Below the pieces are notes generated by a model, which was given only the letters and a program-made list of their open reading frames with translations, did no database searches and was not told the DNA's origin. Position numbers and translations under genes: made by a program. DNA of 42,294 nucleotides from Alphaproteobacteria bacterium UBA6038 (GTDB taxonomy: Bacteria; Pseudomonadota; Alphaproteobacteria; Micropepsales; Micropepsaceae), in NCBI GenBank assembly GCA_002429315.1, contig DIZC01000025.1, positions 72,218 through 114,511 of the forward strand, read 5' to 3'. Shown piece by piece: positions 33,729 through 41,343 of this stretch; the first letter of the stretch is position 1; each line of letters opens with the position of its first letter.

Positions 33729-34508
33729 TTGCGGCCTCCACGCTCGGAGTCTGACATTCGCGAGAGCGCGGCATCGCTGGCATCGATGCTGCGCGCCTCG
33801 CAACGCGCCGTGGTGTTCACCGGCGCCGGCATCTCCACCGAATCCGGCATTCCGGATTTCCGTTCGCCCGGCGGCATTTGGACGAAGATGTCGCCGATCG
33901 ATTTCGAGGATTTCGTGTCCTCCGCGGAGATGCGACGCGAAGCGTGGCGGCGGCGCTTCGCGATGGAGGAAATGTTCTCCACCGTCCAGCCGAACGCGGG
34001 GCACCTCGCCATCGCCGATCTGGTTCGCCGCGGCAAGGCGAGTCACGTCATCACCCAGAACATCGACAATCTCCATCAGCAGTCGGGCGTGCCGGCAGAG
34101 CAGGTGATCGAACTCCACGGCAACACGCGCTACGCCAAATGCCTCGACTGCGGGGCGCGTCTCGAGCTCGATCCGATCCGACGCCATTTCGAGGCGCATG
34201 GGGAGCCGCCGGATTGCTCGGCCTGCGGCGGACTCGTCAAGACGGCCACCATCTCCTTCGGCCAAGCGATGCCGGAGCTTGAGATGGCGCGCGCCGAACA
34301 GGCTACGCTCGCCTGCGATCTGTTTATTGTTCTGGGATCGTCGCTTGTTGTTTATCCGGCCGCCGGGTTCCCACGGCTCGCCAAGCGCATCGGCGCCAGA
34401 TTGGTCATCGTCAATCGCGAGGCCACCGAACAGGACGATCTCGCCGATCTCGTCATTCATGCCGCCATCGGCGAGACGCTCGGCGCGGCGGTCGCTGCGA
34501 TCGACTGA
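33729..34508 (+). CDS. cobB: Sir2-family NAD-dependent protein deacylase
   Basis: Removes acetyl or other acyl groups from protein lysines using NAD+. Motifs in order: FTGAGISTESGIPDFRSPGGIW (NAD site), TQNIDNLHQQSG, catalytic His130 in ELHGNTRYAKC, zinc cysteines CLDC and CSAC, and a C-terminal GSSLVVYPAAGFP. The bacterial class includes CobB. The frame begins with TTG immediately after the DUF3617 stop (TGA-TTG). An ATG at 33786 would leave too little of the first helix, so TTG is preferred, with GGGAGAG about 10 bases upstream. Confidence 0.92.
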   Translation: MRPPRSESDIRESAASLASMLRASQRAVVFTGAGISTESGIPDFRSPGGIWTKMSPIDFEDFVSSAEMRREAWRRRFAMEEMFSTVQPNAGHLAIADLVRRGKASHVITQNIDNLHQQSGVPAEQVIELHGNTRYAKCLDCGARLELDPIRRHFEAHGEPPDCSACGGLVKTATISFGQAMPELEMARAEQATLACDLFIVLGSSLVVYPAAGFPRLAKRIGARLVIVNREATEQDDLADLVIHAAIGETLGAAVAAID

Positions 34509-34577
34509 TGTGGTCTGGAAACACGCACGGAAACGGGGCCGTGCGAGCCAGTTGCGCTTGAATCTTCAGGGGGACAG

Positions 34578-34847
34578 TTACGCTTCGGAGCCCTGCGGCA
34601 AATCTTCCAGGGTCCGCGCCATGTGGTCGTAGCTTTGCGCCAGGTTCAACAGCGTCGACCTGGTCTCCGACAGGATGATGTCATCGGAAATCGTGCGCAG
34701 CTCCTCCGCCTTTTGCCGGAATTGCACGATGCGGCCCTGCCGGTCTTCCGGCCGCGACCGCGGGTGGCGCAACGCTGCCAACACGGGCTCCTGCCGAATC
34801 ATGTCGTGAACGCGGCGCGCGTCTTCCAGCGGAATGATCATCCCCAT
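34578..34847 (-). CDS. Small helical protein, mini-protein family member 1
   Basis: An 89-aa protein with a predicted two-helix core (RQKAEELRTISDDIILSETR then STLLNLAQSYDHMARTLEDL). It resembles small alphaproteobacterial proteins of the type ...A-x-x-L-R...R..LL-x-LA-x-x-Y-x-x-x-A. Function unknown. The start may be 34847 or 34841; the frame remains open further upstream, but that part looks non-coding. The next small gene on the same strand (34984-35220) has the same core pattern. Confidence 0.6.
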   Translation of the reverse strand: MGMIIPLEDARRVHDMIRQEPVLAALRHPRSRPEDRQGRIVQFRQKAEELRTISDDIILSETRSTLLNLAQSYDHMARTLEDLPQGSEA

Positions 34848-34983
34848 GCAAGCCAAACGCGCCTGCAACGACGCGGCTCCCCCAACGACACAAATTGCAT
34901 GATTCGCCACGCCTGCGAAATCGCACGTCGCGGAAACTGTCCCTCGGATTGCGGATATTCGATGATGCCGGCGGCGGCACTGA

Positions 34984-35220
34984 TCAGCTGGCGCGCTGCT
35001 CCGGCCAGATGTCCCGCCATGCCTCGACTTCGGCGTGCGTGCAGGCATCGAACGCCTTCTCCGCTTCGTCGGCGAGCGCGCGCCATCCGGCCGCCAGGCT
35101 GAGATAGCTCAGCCGGAAGTAAGGCGATGGCGCCGATTCCGCTTTTTGAATTGCCTCGCGCGCCAGCCGGCGATACTGCTCCGGCCGCTTGAGCGATGGA
35201 ACGTCGACATGAACGGACAT
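34984..35220 (-). CDS. Small helical protein, mini-protein family member 2
   Basis: A 78-aa protein. Its core YRRLAREAIQKAESAPSPYF then RLSYLSLAAGWRALADEAEK has the same R..A.E....A......YL.LA..W..LA layout as the product of 34578-34847, so the two are probably distant paralogs. GGAGG lies 7 bases before the ATG at 35220. Function unknown; the upstream in-frame extension is non-coding in character. Confidence 0.65.
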   Translation of the reverse strand: MSVHVDVPSLKRPEQYRRLAREAIQKAESAPSPYFRLSYLSLAAGWRALADEAEKAFDACTHAEVEAWRDIWPEQRAS

Positions 35221-35290
35221 TGGGAAGCCTCCGGACCCTCCACCTCGCCACCCTCCAACGTGGGCTGTGGTGGTTTGGTTCCCGGCCCTC

Positions 35291-36112
35291 TCAGTGCCGC
35301 TCTTCACCGGTCCTGGACCACCCGCCGGGACCGCGGCGGAAGGTTTCTTTCGCAATTTCCGCGAACCCGGACCCCGCCTTCCAGCCTAGGCGCTCGATAA
35401 GCACCTGCGCGCCCTCCACCCGGAGAATGTTGAACGCGTTCGGCTCGTGCCGCCGGCGTGCCGAACTCGCGGTGCCCGCCTGGACGAGCAGGGCCCGGTG
35501 GTCGGAACCGGCGTAGACCGTCTCGCTGGTGATCGCGTGACTGGCGTGGAGATGACCCGACAGGATGATGTCCACCTTGCATTGCGCGAAGGCCGTCATC
35601 GCCATGGCGGCCCGGCCGACGATGGTGTGCTTGGTGTGTCCGACCGGAAGTGAGAAGGGATGGTGAGTCACCACGATCCGCACGACGCTTTCGGGCAGCG
35701 CTGTAAAGCGCGCGCACGCCCGCGCCGCCTGCCCCCGGTTGATGCGGCCGTTCTTGAACGTCAGGGATCGCGCGGTGTTCAAACCGAGAATCGCGATTTC
35801 GCCGTCGGCATAAAACGGTTCGAGATCGCGTCCCATATGCCGCTTGTAATTTCCGAGCGGCGCGAGCCAGCGCGCCGCGACGTTGTAGAGAGGCACATCA
35901 TGATTTCCGGGCACCACGATCTGGGGGTGGGGCAGGGTGTCGAGGAAATGCCGCGCTTCGGCGAATTGCTCGGCGCGGGCGCGCTGCGTCAGGTCGCCAG
36001 AGACAACCACCGCGTCCGGCCTGGCCGCAACGATGGCCGCATGGAGATCGTCGAGCACCGCTTTGTCGGCGCGGCCGAAATGCAGATCCGAGATATGGAC
36101 GACCCTGCGCAT
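35291..36112 (-). CDS. Calcineurin-like metallophosphoesterase
   Basis: A 273-aa di-metal phosphoesterase. Signature blocks: HISDLHFG at the N-terminus, VVSGDLTQRAR, VPGNHDVPLYN, VVTHHPF and SGHLHASHA. It resembles the 3',5'-cyclic-AMP phosphodiesterase (CpdA/Icc) group, but the substrate is not certain. Its ATG overlaps the stop of the lipid kinase gene (TGATG, one shared base), so the two are translationally coupled and may work on the same lipid or nucleotide signal. Confidence 0.9.
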   Translation of the reverse strand: MRRVVHISDLHFGRADKAVLDDLHAAIVAARPDAVVVSGDLTQRARAEQFAEARHFLDTLPHPQIVVPGNHDVPLYNVAARWLAPLGNYKRHMGRDLEPFYADGEIAILGLNTARSLTFKNGRINRGQAARACARFTALPESVVRIVVTHHPFSLPVGHTKHTIVGRAAMAMTAFAQCKVDIILSGHLHASHAITSETVYAGSDHRALLVQAGTASSARRRHEPNAFNILRVEGAQVLIERLGWKAGSGFAEIAKETFRRGPGGWSRTGEERH

Positions 36113-37053
36113 CAGGACGCTGCGCGCGGCACGACGACCCGCAAGTCGCGCGGCCGCGTGCGGTAGCGCAGCGGCGTCTCCATGTCCCGGACTTCGCCGT
36201 CGAAGGCGACGCGCACGCGCGCGCGCTGCGTCTCGATGCAGAGCTCTTGCGTGGTGAACGCAAGCGGCGCCGCCGGCTTTGCGCCGCGGAACAGCGCCCG
36301 CAGCGTCGCTGCAATGGCCCGGAAGCGTCCGGCATGGGGAAGGTAGCACGCCCACAGCGTGCCGCCTTCCAATGTCTTTCGTGCTCCCAGCTGCGGCACG
36401 GCAAGTTCGTACATGTTGTTTGCCACGAACACGAAGGCCGTTTTCATGGCGACGTGGCGCTCTGCCGACAGCAGACGGACCCGCACGGCCCGGGAGCGCC
36501 GCACACTCGCGAGAGCCGCTTGCGCCAGGGCGGCCCACTTGCTTTCGCCCTTGCGCTGCAAGGCTTCGCGCTCGCGGACGATGCGGGGGTAGAGTCCGAT
36601 GCTGGAATTGTTGAGGAACACGCAGCCGTTCACCTCTGCGACATCGACCGAGCGCACCTCGCCGGAGAAGGCATTCGCCGCGGCGTCCTCCAGTGCCAGC
36701 GGCACGCCGAGGTCCTTGGCAAAATGATTGAGCGTCCCGAGAGGAAGGACGGCGAGCGTCGTCTGCGTTCCGGCAAGCGCGTTCGCCACCGCGTTGATCG
36801 TGCCGTCGCCGCCGCCCGCGATTACCATGCGCCGGCTTTCACGTACCGCTTCCCGCGCCTGCCTGACGATCTCCTCGCCGTCGGTGGGCATGACGATCCG
36901 CACGTCCCGGTTCAGCCCCGCGAAAATCGCAGCCAGACGCGCGCGCGCAGCCTGCGCTTTTCCGGAGTGCGCCGCGCCGTTCAGAATACAGAGATACGTC
37001 TCGGCTGCCGGAGACGCAGGGGGCTCACTCTCCCGACTGACAAACGTGTCCAT
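36112..37053 (-). CDS. Diacylglycerol/sphingosine-kinase-family lipid kinase
   Basis: A 313-aa protein of the DAGK catalytic family (YegS/LCB5-like). An N-terminal LNGAAHSGKAQAARARL glycine-rich segment, the kinase signature AGGGDGTINAVANAL, and PLGTLNHFAKDLGVPL with the following substrate lid are present. The C-terminal beta-sandwich includes AFDGEVRDMETPL. It phosphorylates a membrane lipid with ATP; diacylglycerol is the default guess. First gene of a two-gene coupled operon with the metallophosphoesterase. Confidence 0.88.
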   Translation of the reverse strand: MDTFVSRESEPPASPAAETYLCILNGAAHSGKAQAARARLAAIFAGLNRDVRIVMPTDGEEIVRQAREAVRESRRMVIAGGGDGTINAVANALAGTQTTLAVLPLGTLNHFAKDLGVPLALEDAAANAFSGEVRSVDVAEVNGCVFLNNSSIGLYPRIVREREALQRKGESKWAALAQAALASVRRSRAVRVRLLSAERHVAMKTAFVFVANNMYELAVPQLGARKTLEGGTLWACYLPHAGRFRAIAATLRALFRGAKPAAPLAFTTQELCIETQRARVRVAFDGEVRDMETPLRYRTRPRDLRVVVPRAAS

Positions 37054-37250
37054 CGCAACGTTCCTCGACCCGGCCTGAACGGCAACGCGCAGACCGTCCT
37101 GAGGGCCTCACCGACACGGCTTGTACGAAACGAGGGTTCTTTCTGCGTCAGCCGAGGCAAGCACCTTCGATTGTGGCCTCGCCCCCAACCCGCTTGGCTC
37201 CAGCCGCGAAGCACATTAGATCAGGTGGGCCATCCAGCAGGAGTACGCCT

Positions 37251-37868
37251 TTGCACCGCTTCGACGGTTTCGACCGCAGTCTCGACGAAGAAAAACAGAA
37301 GCCCGAAGAAAAGCCCCCCGAGGCGCCGATTTCGCCCGTCGCCCAGGCCTTGTTCAAATCGCGCACGGTGCTGATCTTCGGCGACGTGGACATGAAGATG
37401 GCCGAGCGGGTCACCGCCCAGCTGCTCGCCTTCGCCGCCGAGGGCGACGGCGACATCCGCGTCATCCTCAACTCGCCGGGCGGCCATGTGGAATCCGGCG
37501 ACACCATTCACGACGTCATCCGCTTCGTGGGGCCGAAGGTGAAGATCATCGGCACCGGCTGGGTGGCGAGCGCCGGCGCGCACATCTATCTCGGCGCGCC
37601 GCGCGAGAACCGCTACTGCCTGCCGTTCACCCGCTTCCTGCTGCACCAACCCCTGGGCGGGGTCTCCGGCCAGGCGTCGGATATCCACATCGAGGCGGAG
37701 GAGATACTCAAGATGCGCGAGCGGATCAACCGCGAGATCGCCGCCGAAACCGGCCAGCCATTCGAGAAAATCGTGGCCGACACCGAGCGGAATTTCTGGA
37801 TGAGCGCGGAGGAGGCCAAAGCCTACGGTCTCGTCGGCACGATCGTCTCCCGCGCTAACGAGATGTGA
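37251..37868 (+). CDS. ClpP-like protein with Ser-His-Asn active site
   Basis: A 205-aa protein of the ClpP/crotonase fold. Ser107 (GWVASAGAHIYLGA) and His132 (LLHQPLGG) align with ClpP Ser97 and His122, with the same 25-residue spacing. The third position, 49 residues on, is Asn181 (DTERNFWMSAEEA) in place of Asp171. The N-terminus is a charged, Pro/Glu-rich tail. The start is a TTG at 37251 with AGGAG 7 bases upstream; a GTG at 37173 is in frame but has no site. It may be a slow protease, a regulatory ring partner or a peptidase of other specificity. No ClpX or Tig gene is adjacent, so this is not the housekeeping clpP. Confidence 0.85.
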   Translation: MHRFDGFDRSLDEEKQKPEEKPPEAPISPVAQALFKSRTVLIFGDVDMKMAERVTAQLLAFAAEGDGDIRVILNSPGGHVESGDTIHDVIRFVGPKVKIIGTGWVASAGAHIYLGAPRENRYCLPFTRFLLHQPLGGVSGQASDIHIEAEEILKMRERINREIAAETGQPFEKIVADTERNFWMSAEEAKAYGLVGTIVSRANEM

Positions 37869-37884
37869 GCGGAACCTGCGTGCT

Positions 37885-39720
37885 TCACTTCGGCGGCGGA
37901 TTGTCGAGCAAATACGGATAGCCGTTGTTGATGGTCGGATTCTGCCGCCAGACCTTCCGGTGAAATCCGGTCGGCAGGGCGGTCTTTAGCTGAACGTCCG
38001 TAAGCCCGGTGATACCCGGATCATTCGGGATATTTCCTGAGCCTTGGCTTGGATCATTGATCTCGCTGGTATCAAGGTCCCAGTAGGAAGCGGAGATATC
38101 GTTTTTTCTGTGAGGAAGATGATCGTAACCGAGCATTCCTCCAATGACCACGTTCAACCCGCCACGGGTTGTGCCAACAGAATAGACCTGTGAAATCCCG
38201 GCATGCTCTTCCTTGTATCCCACGCTACCGCCCACGTAAGAGTTGTCACCTCCCGTTACGGACCCGGTCGCATATGAATGGAGCAGCATGCCGTAGTCGT
38301 TGAAGCCGTCGTAAAACACGCTCCCAACGATTCCGCCTATCTGGGACGAGGCGCCAGCTTTTACATTTCCGGTGGCGAATGAAGAATCGATGATTGAGCC
38401 GCTATGTCCCGCCAAACCTCCGGCGACCGATTGATCGCCGCCCGTCACGTCGCCCGTGGCGTACGAGTCTTGAATTGCAAGCGCATTACGAGCGGAAGTG
38501 TACCCAATCAACCCACCGATCACGGCAGAAGACGTCGCTGTAACCGAGCCGGTTGCGTGAGAATTTTTTATCGGCCCGAAAGAGCCCCCCACAAGGCCCC
38601 CTCCTTCTCCCACGTTCATCGTTATCTTGCTTGTCGATGAAGAAAAATCTATTCCACCCAAGTCGACGCCCACTAGTCCACCAACGTAAATCCGACTGCT
38701 GCTGTCGCCCGTATTGTTTAGGGAACCTTGTGATGACGACTGTGTAATTTGTCCGTTATTCGCGCCCACTAGTCCACCAGCTTCGGCATAGAAACTCGAA
38801 GAAATGCCAGATGATGCATGCGAATTCGCGATAAGCCCAGTGTTGTACCCGACTAATCCGCCCACGGCAGAGTCGTATGCACCATCAGGGGACCCCGTGT
38901 TTGATAGCACTCCATTCACATAACAATGTCGCAGTACAGCGAAGTCATTCACTGAAACGAGAATGGCTGCAAACTGAGCGGCACCCGCATCGATATTGGC
39001 GTCGTCCAGGAGCAGGTCACGAATTTGCCCCCCGTCCAGTGTCGCGAACAGCGCGACGGATGTACTTGCCTGATTTTTTATGATAAGAGTAGAAATCTTA
39101 TTGCCAAGTCCTTCAAATATCCCACTGAAGACGAACCAGATCGGCGACCGCGTGTAAGTACCGTCGGCGGACGCATCGTAATTGTTTGCCAGTGCGAAGC
39201 GGCCTACGTGCCGGTGCTTACTGTTGACCAACATGCTGATGCTGTTGACGAGCGTAAAGTTTAGGCCGTTGATGGTGAGGCTGCTGTTGGTATCCCAGAA
39301 GGTGACGCTGGCGCCGGGATCGAACCAGTAGTCGCCGCCGGTCCCGCCATCGTTGGTGGCCAGCGTGAGCGCGCCGGTACCGGCGACCGTCACCGACTTC
39401 TTGAATTCGATGGAGCGCTGCGCATCCAGGGTGAGACGACTGGCGCTCGTCCAACTAAACGGCGCGTCGATGTGAATGTCCTCAGCGCCGCTGCCGGTCG
39501 TCACCTTCAGGTCGCCGGCCGCGAGCATGGTTGTTACGTCGTTGACGTTGAGCACCGCCTTCTTCGCCATCGGCGAGCAGACGCCGGCCGAGCAGCTCAT
39601 GTTCTGCGTCGGCTTGGTGGAGATATCCACCCCGGCCTGCGCCGTCGTCGTGGCCACTGCCAGAATGGCCATAGCGGCAAGTGTTGCACAGAAAATCCGA
39701 ATCGCAACGGTTCCGAACAC
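37885..39720 (-). CDS. Exported GLUG-repeat beta-helix protein
   Basis: A 611-aa protein. Signal peptide (residues 1-29), a filamentous-hemagglutinin-like segment (LTLDAQRSIEFKKSVTVAGTGALTL...), then about eight GLUG units with the core GGLVGYN/GGLVGAN alternating with SYATG or SHATG turns (about residues 280-530). A conserved tail ends TINNGYPYLLDNPPP. It probably folds as a long right-handed beta-helix, as in surface adhesins; no autotransporter barrel is present. It begins with GTG (GGAGA upstream). Mid-gene composition is lower in GC than both ends and the neighbours. A paralog lies at 41344-42294. Confidence 0.85.
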   Translation of the reverse strand: MFGTVAIRIFCATLAAMAILAVATTTAQAGVDISTKPTQNMSCSAGVCSPMAKKAVLNVNDVTTMLAAGDLKVTTGSGAEDIHIDAPFSWTSASRLTLDAQRSIEFKKSVTVAGTGALTLATNDGGTGGDYWFDPGASVTFWDTNSSLTINGLNFTLVNSISMLVNSKHRHVGRFALANNYDASADGTYTRSPIWFVFSGIFEGLGNKISTLIIKNQASTSVALFATLDGGQIRDLLLDDANIDAGAAQFAAILVSVNDFAVLRHCYVNGVLSNTGSPDGAYDSAVGGLVGYNTGLIANSHASSGISSSFYAEAGGLVGANNGQITQSSSQGSLNNTGDSSSRIYVGGLVGVDLGGIDFSSSTSKITMNVGEGGGLVGGSFGPIKNSHATGSVTATSSAVIGGLIGYTSARNALAIQDSYATGDVTGGDQSVAGGLAGHSGSIIDSSFATGNVKAGASSQIGGIVGSVFYDGFNDYGMLLHSYATGSVTGGDNSYVGGSVGYKEEHAGISQVYSVGTTRGGLNVVIGGMLGYDHLPHRKNDISASYWDLDTSEINDPSQGSGNIPNDPGITGLTDVQLKTALPTGFHRKVWRQNPTINNGYPYLLDNPPPK

Positions 39721-39935
39721 GGGCGCTGTCTCCAGAACAACTGGGCGAGGTTATCAGGGATATGGCGCCGAGGTGAGGGCGATTTGCTCTATATTTCGTC
39801 TGATTGCGGGGAGAGCGGAATTCTGGCGAGCAGGCCAGGTTCAATGTGGCTGCCGGCAGGCCGTCTCCGTGCAATGAGGAGGTCGGTCCGAAACTGGCAA
39901 TGAGAGCCCAGTGAACGCCGCTAGATCGCACATTG

Positions 39936-39965
39936 AGAAAGGGCGGCATTCCTGCCGCCCTTTCG
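39936..39965. terminator. Hairpin, probable terminator
   Basis: A stem GAAAGGGCGGCA / TGCCGCCCTTTC with a TTCC loop, just downstream of the minus-strand stop at 39987. T-runs are short (three), so termination may be partial. The rest of the 266-base gap upstream of the GLUG gene holds nothing else I recognise. Confidence 0.6.
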
Positions 39966-39986
39966 TCAGGCGTAAATCGGCCTGCG

Positions 39987-40415
39987 TCAGCAGGCGACAT
40001 TGAGACTGAACCGGTGGTCGGCGGGCAGCAGCGTCAGCGTGTCGAAGGTTCCCACGAATACGGCGTTCGGCACGCCCTTTCGATGGGCGACGACGATCAG
40101 CGCCGGCGCCGGAATGCCGGCCTTGCCCGCAATGGTGGCGGTGTAACCGCAAAGCCGGACGTTGCTGTTGAAATCGACCTGGTATTTTCCGGTGCTGAGG
40201 TGGGTTGCGCCGGTCGCGTTGCGATTGCGACCGAGCGCGCCGTTGCCGCTGACGAAGGCCCAGCTACTGACGCCGGCCGGCGCCACGGAGGCTTGTGTCT
40301 GCGATTGCGCGGAGGCCGGCGGTTGCGGCCGCTCGACCGGCTCGGCGCCTGCCCAGACGGGCAAGGTCGAAAGGGCGAGGGTCAGGCCGGCGGCGAGAGT
40401 TGGGATGGTGTGCAT
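39987..40415 (-). CDS. Secreted protein of unknown function
   Basis: A 142-aa protein. The signal peptide is MHTIPTLAAGLTLALSTLPVWAGA, followed by a Pro/Gln/Ser linker and a small, probably beta-rich domain (about residues 45-142) with two cysteines (VRLCGYTATI and the C-terminal NVAC) that could form a disulfide. I do not recognise the domain. Repetitive beta-strand-like spacing (STGKYQVDFNSNVRLCGY, VVAHRKGVPNAVFVGTFD) resembles small exported shell or appendage proteins, but this is weak. The ATG at 40415 is favoured because it gives the signal peptide. Confidence 0.7.
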   Translation of the reverse strand: MHTIPTLAAGLTLALSTLPVWAGAEPVERPQPPASAQSQTQASVAPAGVSSWAFVSGNGALGRNRNATGATHLSTGKYQVDFNSNVRLCGYTATIAGKAGIPAPALIVVAHRKGVPNAVFVGTFDTLTLLPADHRFSLNVAC

Positions 40416-40633
40416 GGGGATTCTCCACTGTCCTAACGTCCCTCCACAGCCATCCCCGCACAAACCTTCGCTTATCCACTGGCTACAATTGGCGGTTGCG
40501 CGGTGCTGTTCCCGGAAAACCGGAGAAGCGGTTAGCTAGCCGTTACCGCGTTGCGGAGACTTTTATCCGTCCGGCGAACCGGCAGGTCCGAGGCTCATGG
40601 GCGCCGAGTCGCGACGACTCTTGCGGGGCCGTT

Positions 40634-40870
40634 TCAGTGCAGCCGGTTGCTGTCGCCGAACGGGATGGTCAGCACTGGCTCGCCGCCCGCGTCGGCGATC
40701 TGGATCTCGCAATCCGCCGGCGACTCGCCGGCGCGCGCAGCGATGGAAAGGAGGTCGCGCCAGGTGCGGATGGCTTCCTCCCGCGCCGCCTCGAGATCGC
40801 GCAGGTACATGCCCACCGCATCGCGCGCGATGTCGTCGCCTTGGCGGAAGTGAAAAAAGTAGCGGTTCAT
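40634..40870 (-). CDS. DUF6894-family small protein
   Basis: A 78-aa protein starting MNRYFFHFRQGDDIARDAVG, continuing LEAAREEAIRTWRDLL, and ending in a short beta segment. This layout (RYFFHxRxGDxxxxDxxG, DLExAxxEA) is a common uncharacterised family in Rhizobiales and related alphaproteobacteria. The ATG at 40870 gives the typical N-terminus; the upstream in-frame extension is not coding. Function unknown. Confidence 0.8.
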   Translation of the reverse strand: MNRYFFHFRQGDDIARDAVGMYLRDLEAAREEAIRTWRDLLSIAARAGESPADCEIQIADAGGEPVLTIPFGDSNRLH

Positions 40871-41009
40871 TCTTAAGAGAATCGCGTGCTGCGCCATGGT
40901 TCCACTGTCAAATGGCGCGATTCCTCCTGGCGGCGCAAAATTTCCGTTTGAAAGTCGGGTCGCGCGACACGATTTCGCTCGATGCGCGTTGGGAGAAGTT
41001 GTTGCCCGG

Positions 41010-41306
41010 ATGGCAATCATGCCAAGCACCTATATCGAAGACGCCGTTCGCCTCTTCACCACGCAGCAGGAAAAGCTGCGCGTCGAACTCGAGCAGGTGC
41101 AGGCGAGCGCCCGCCGCATCGATCGGCTGCCGGGTGTCGAAAAGCAATCCTCGGAAGAGCGCGTTCAGGACATGAAGCGGGTGATCGCGGCGCTGGGCGC
41201 GGCGGTGAGCACCGCCTTGGGCGAACCCGTCCCGGCGCCGAGCCTTGCGGGCTATCCGGGGGCCGATTTCAGCGAGGCGGGCGGCGCCGCCGGCCAGGAG
41301 CGTTAG
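41010..41306 (+). CDS. Small coiled-coil protein of unknown function
   Basis: A 98-aa protein. Residues 5-75 are strongly helical and charged (YIEDAVRLFTTQQEKLRVEL...VQDMKRVIAALGAAVSTAL), likely a coiled coil, with a Pro/Gly/Ala tail. The start may be ATG 41010 or ATG 41019. Located between two GLUG genes on the opposite strand; not recognised. Confidence 0.5.
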   Translation: MAIMPSTYIEDAVRLFTTQQEKLRVELEQVQASARRIDRLPGVEKQSSEERVQDMKRVIAALGAAVSTALGEPVPAPSLAGYPGADFSEAGGAAGQER

Positions 41307-41343
41307 CGATTGCAGTTCGCTTAAGCGACGGCAGCTGACCGGC

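Noticed and set aside
34571..34944. GGGACAGTT and AACTGTCCC flanking the first mini-protein gene
   Set aside because: Only 9 bases match and the sequence beyond them does not; too short to call element ends.
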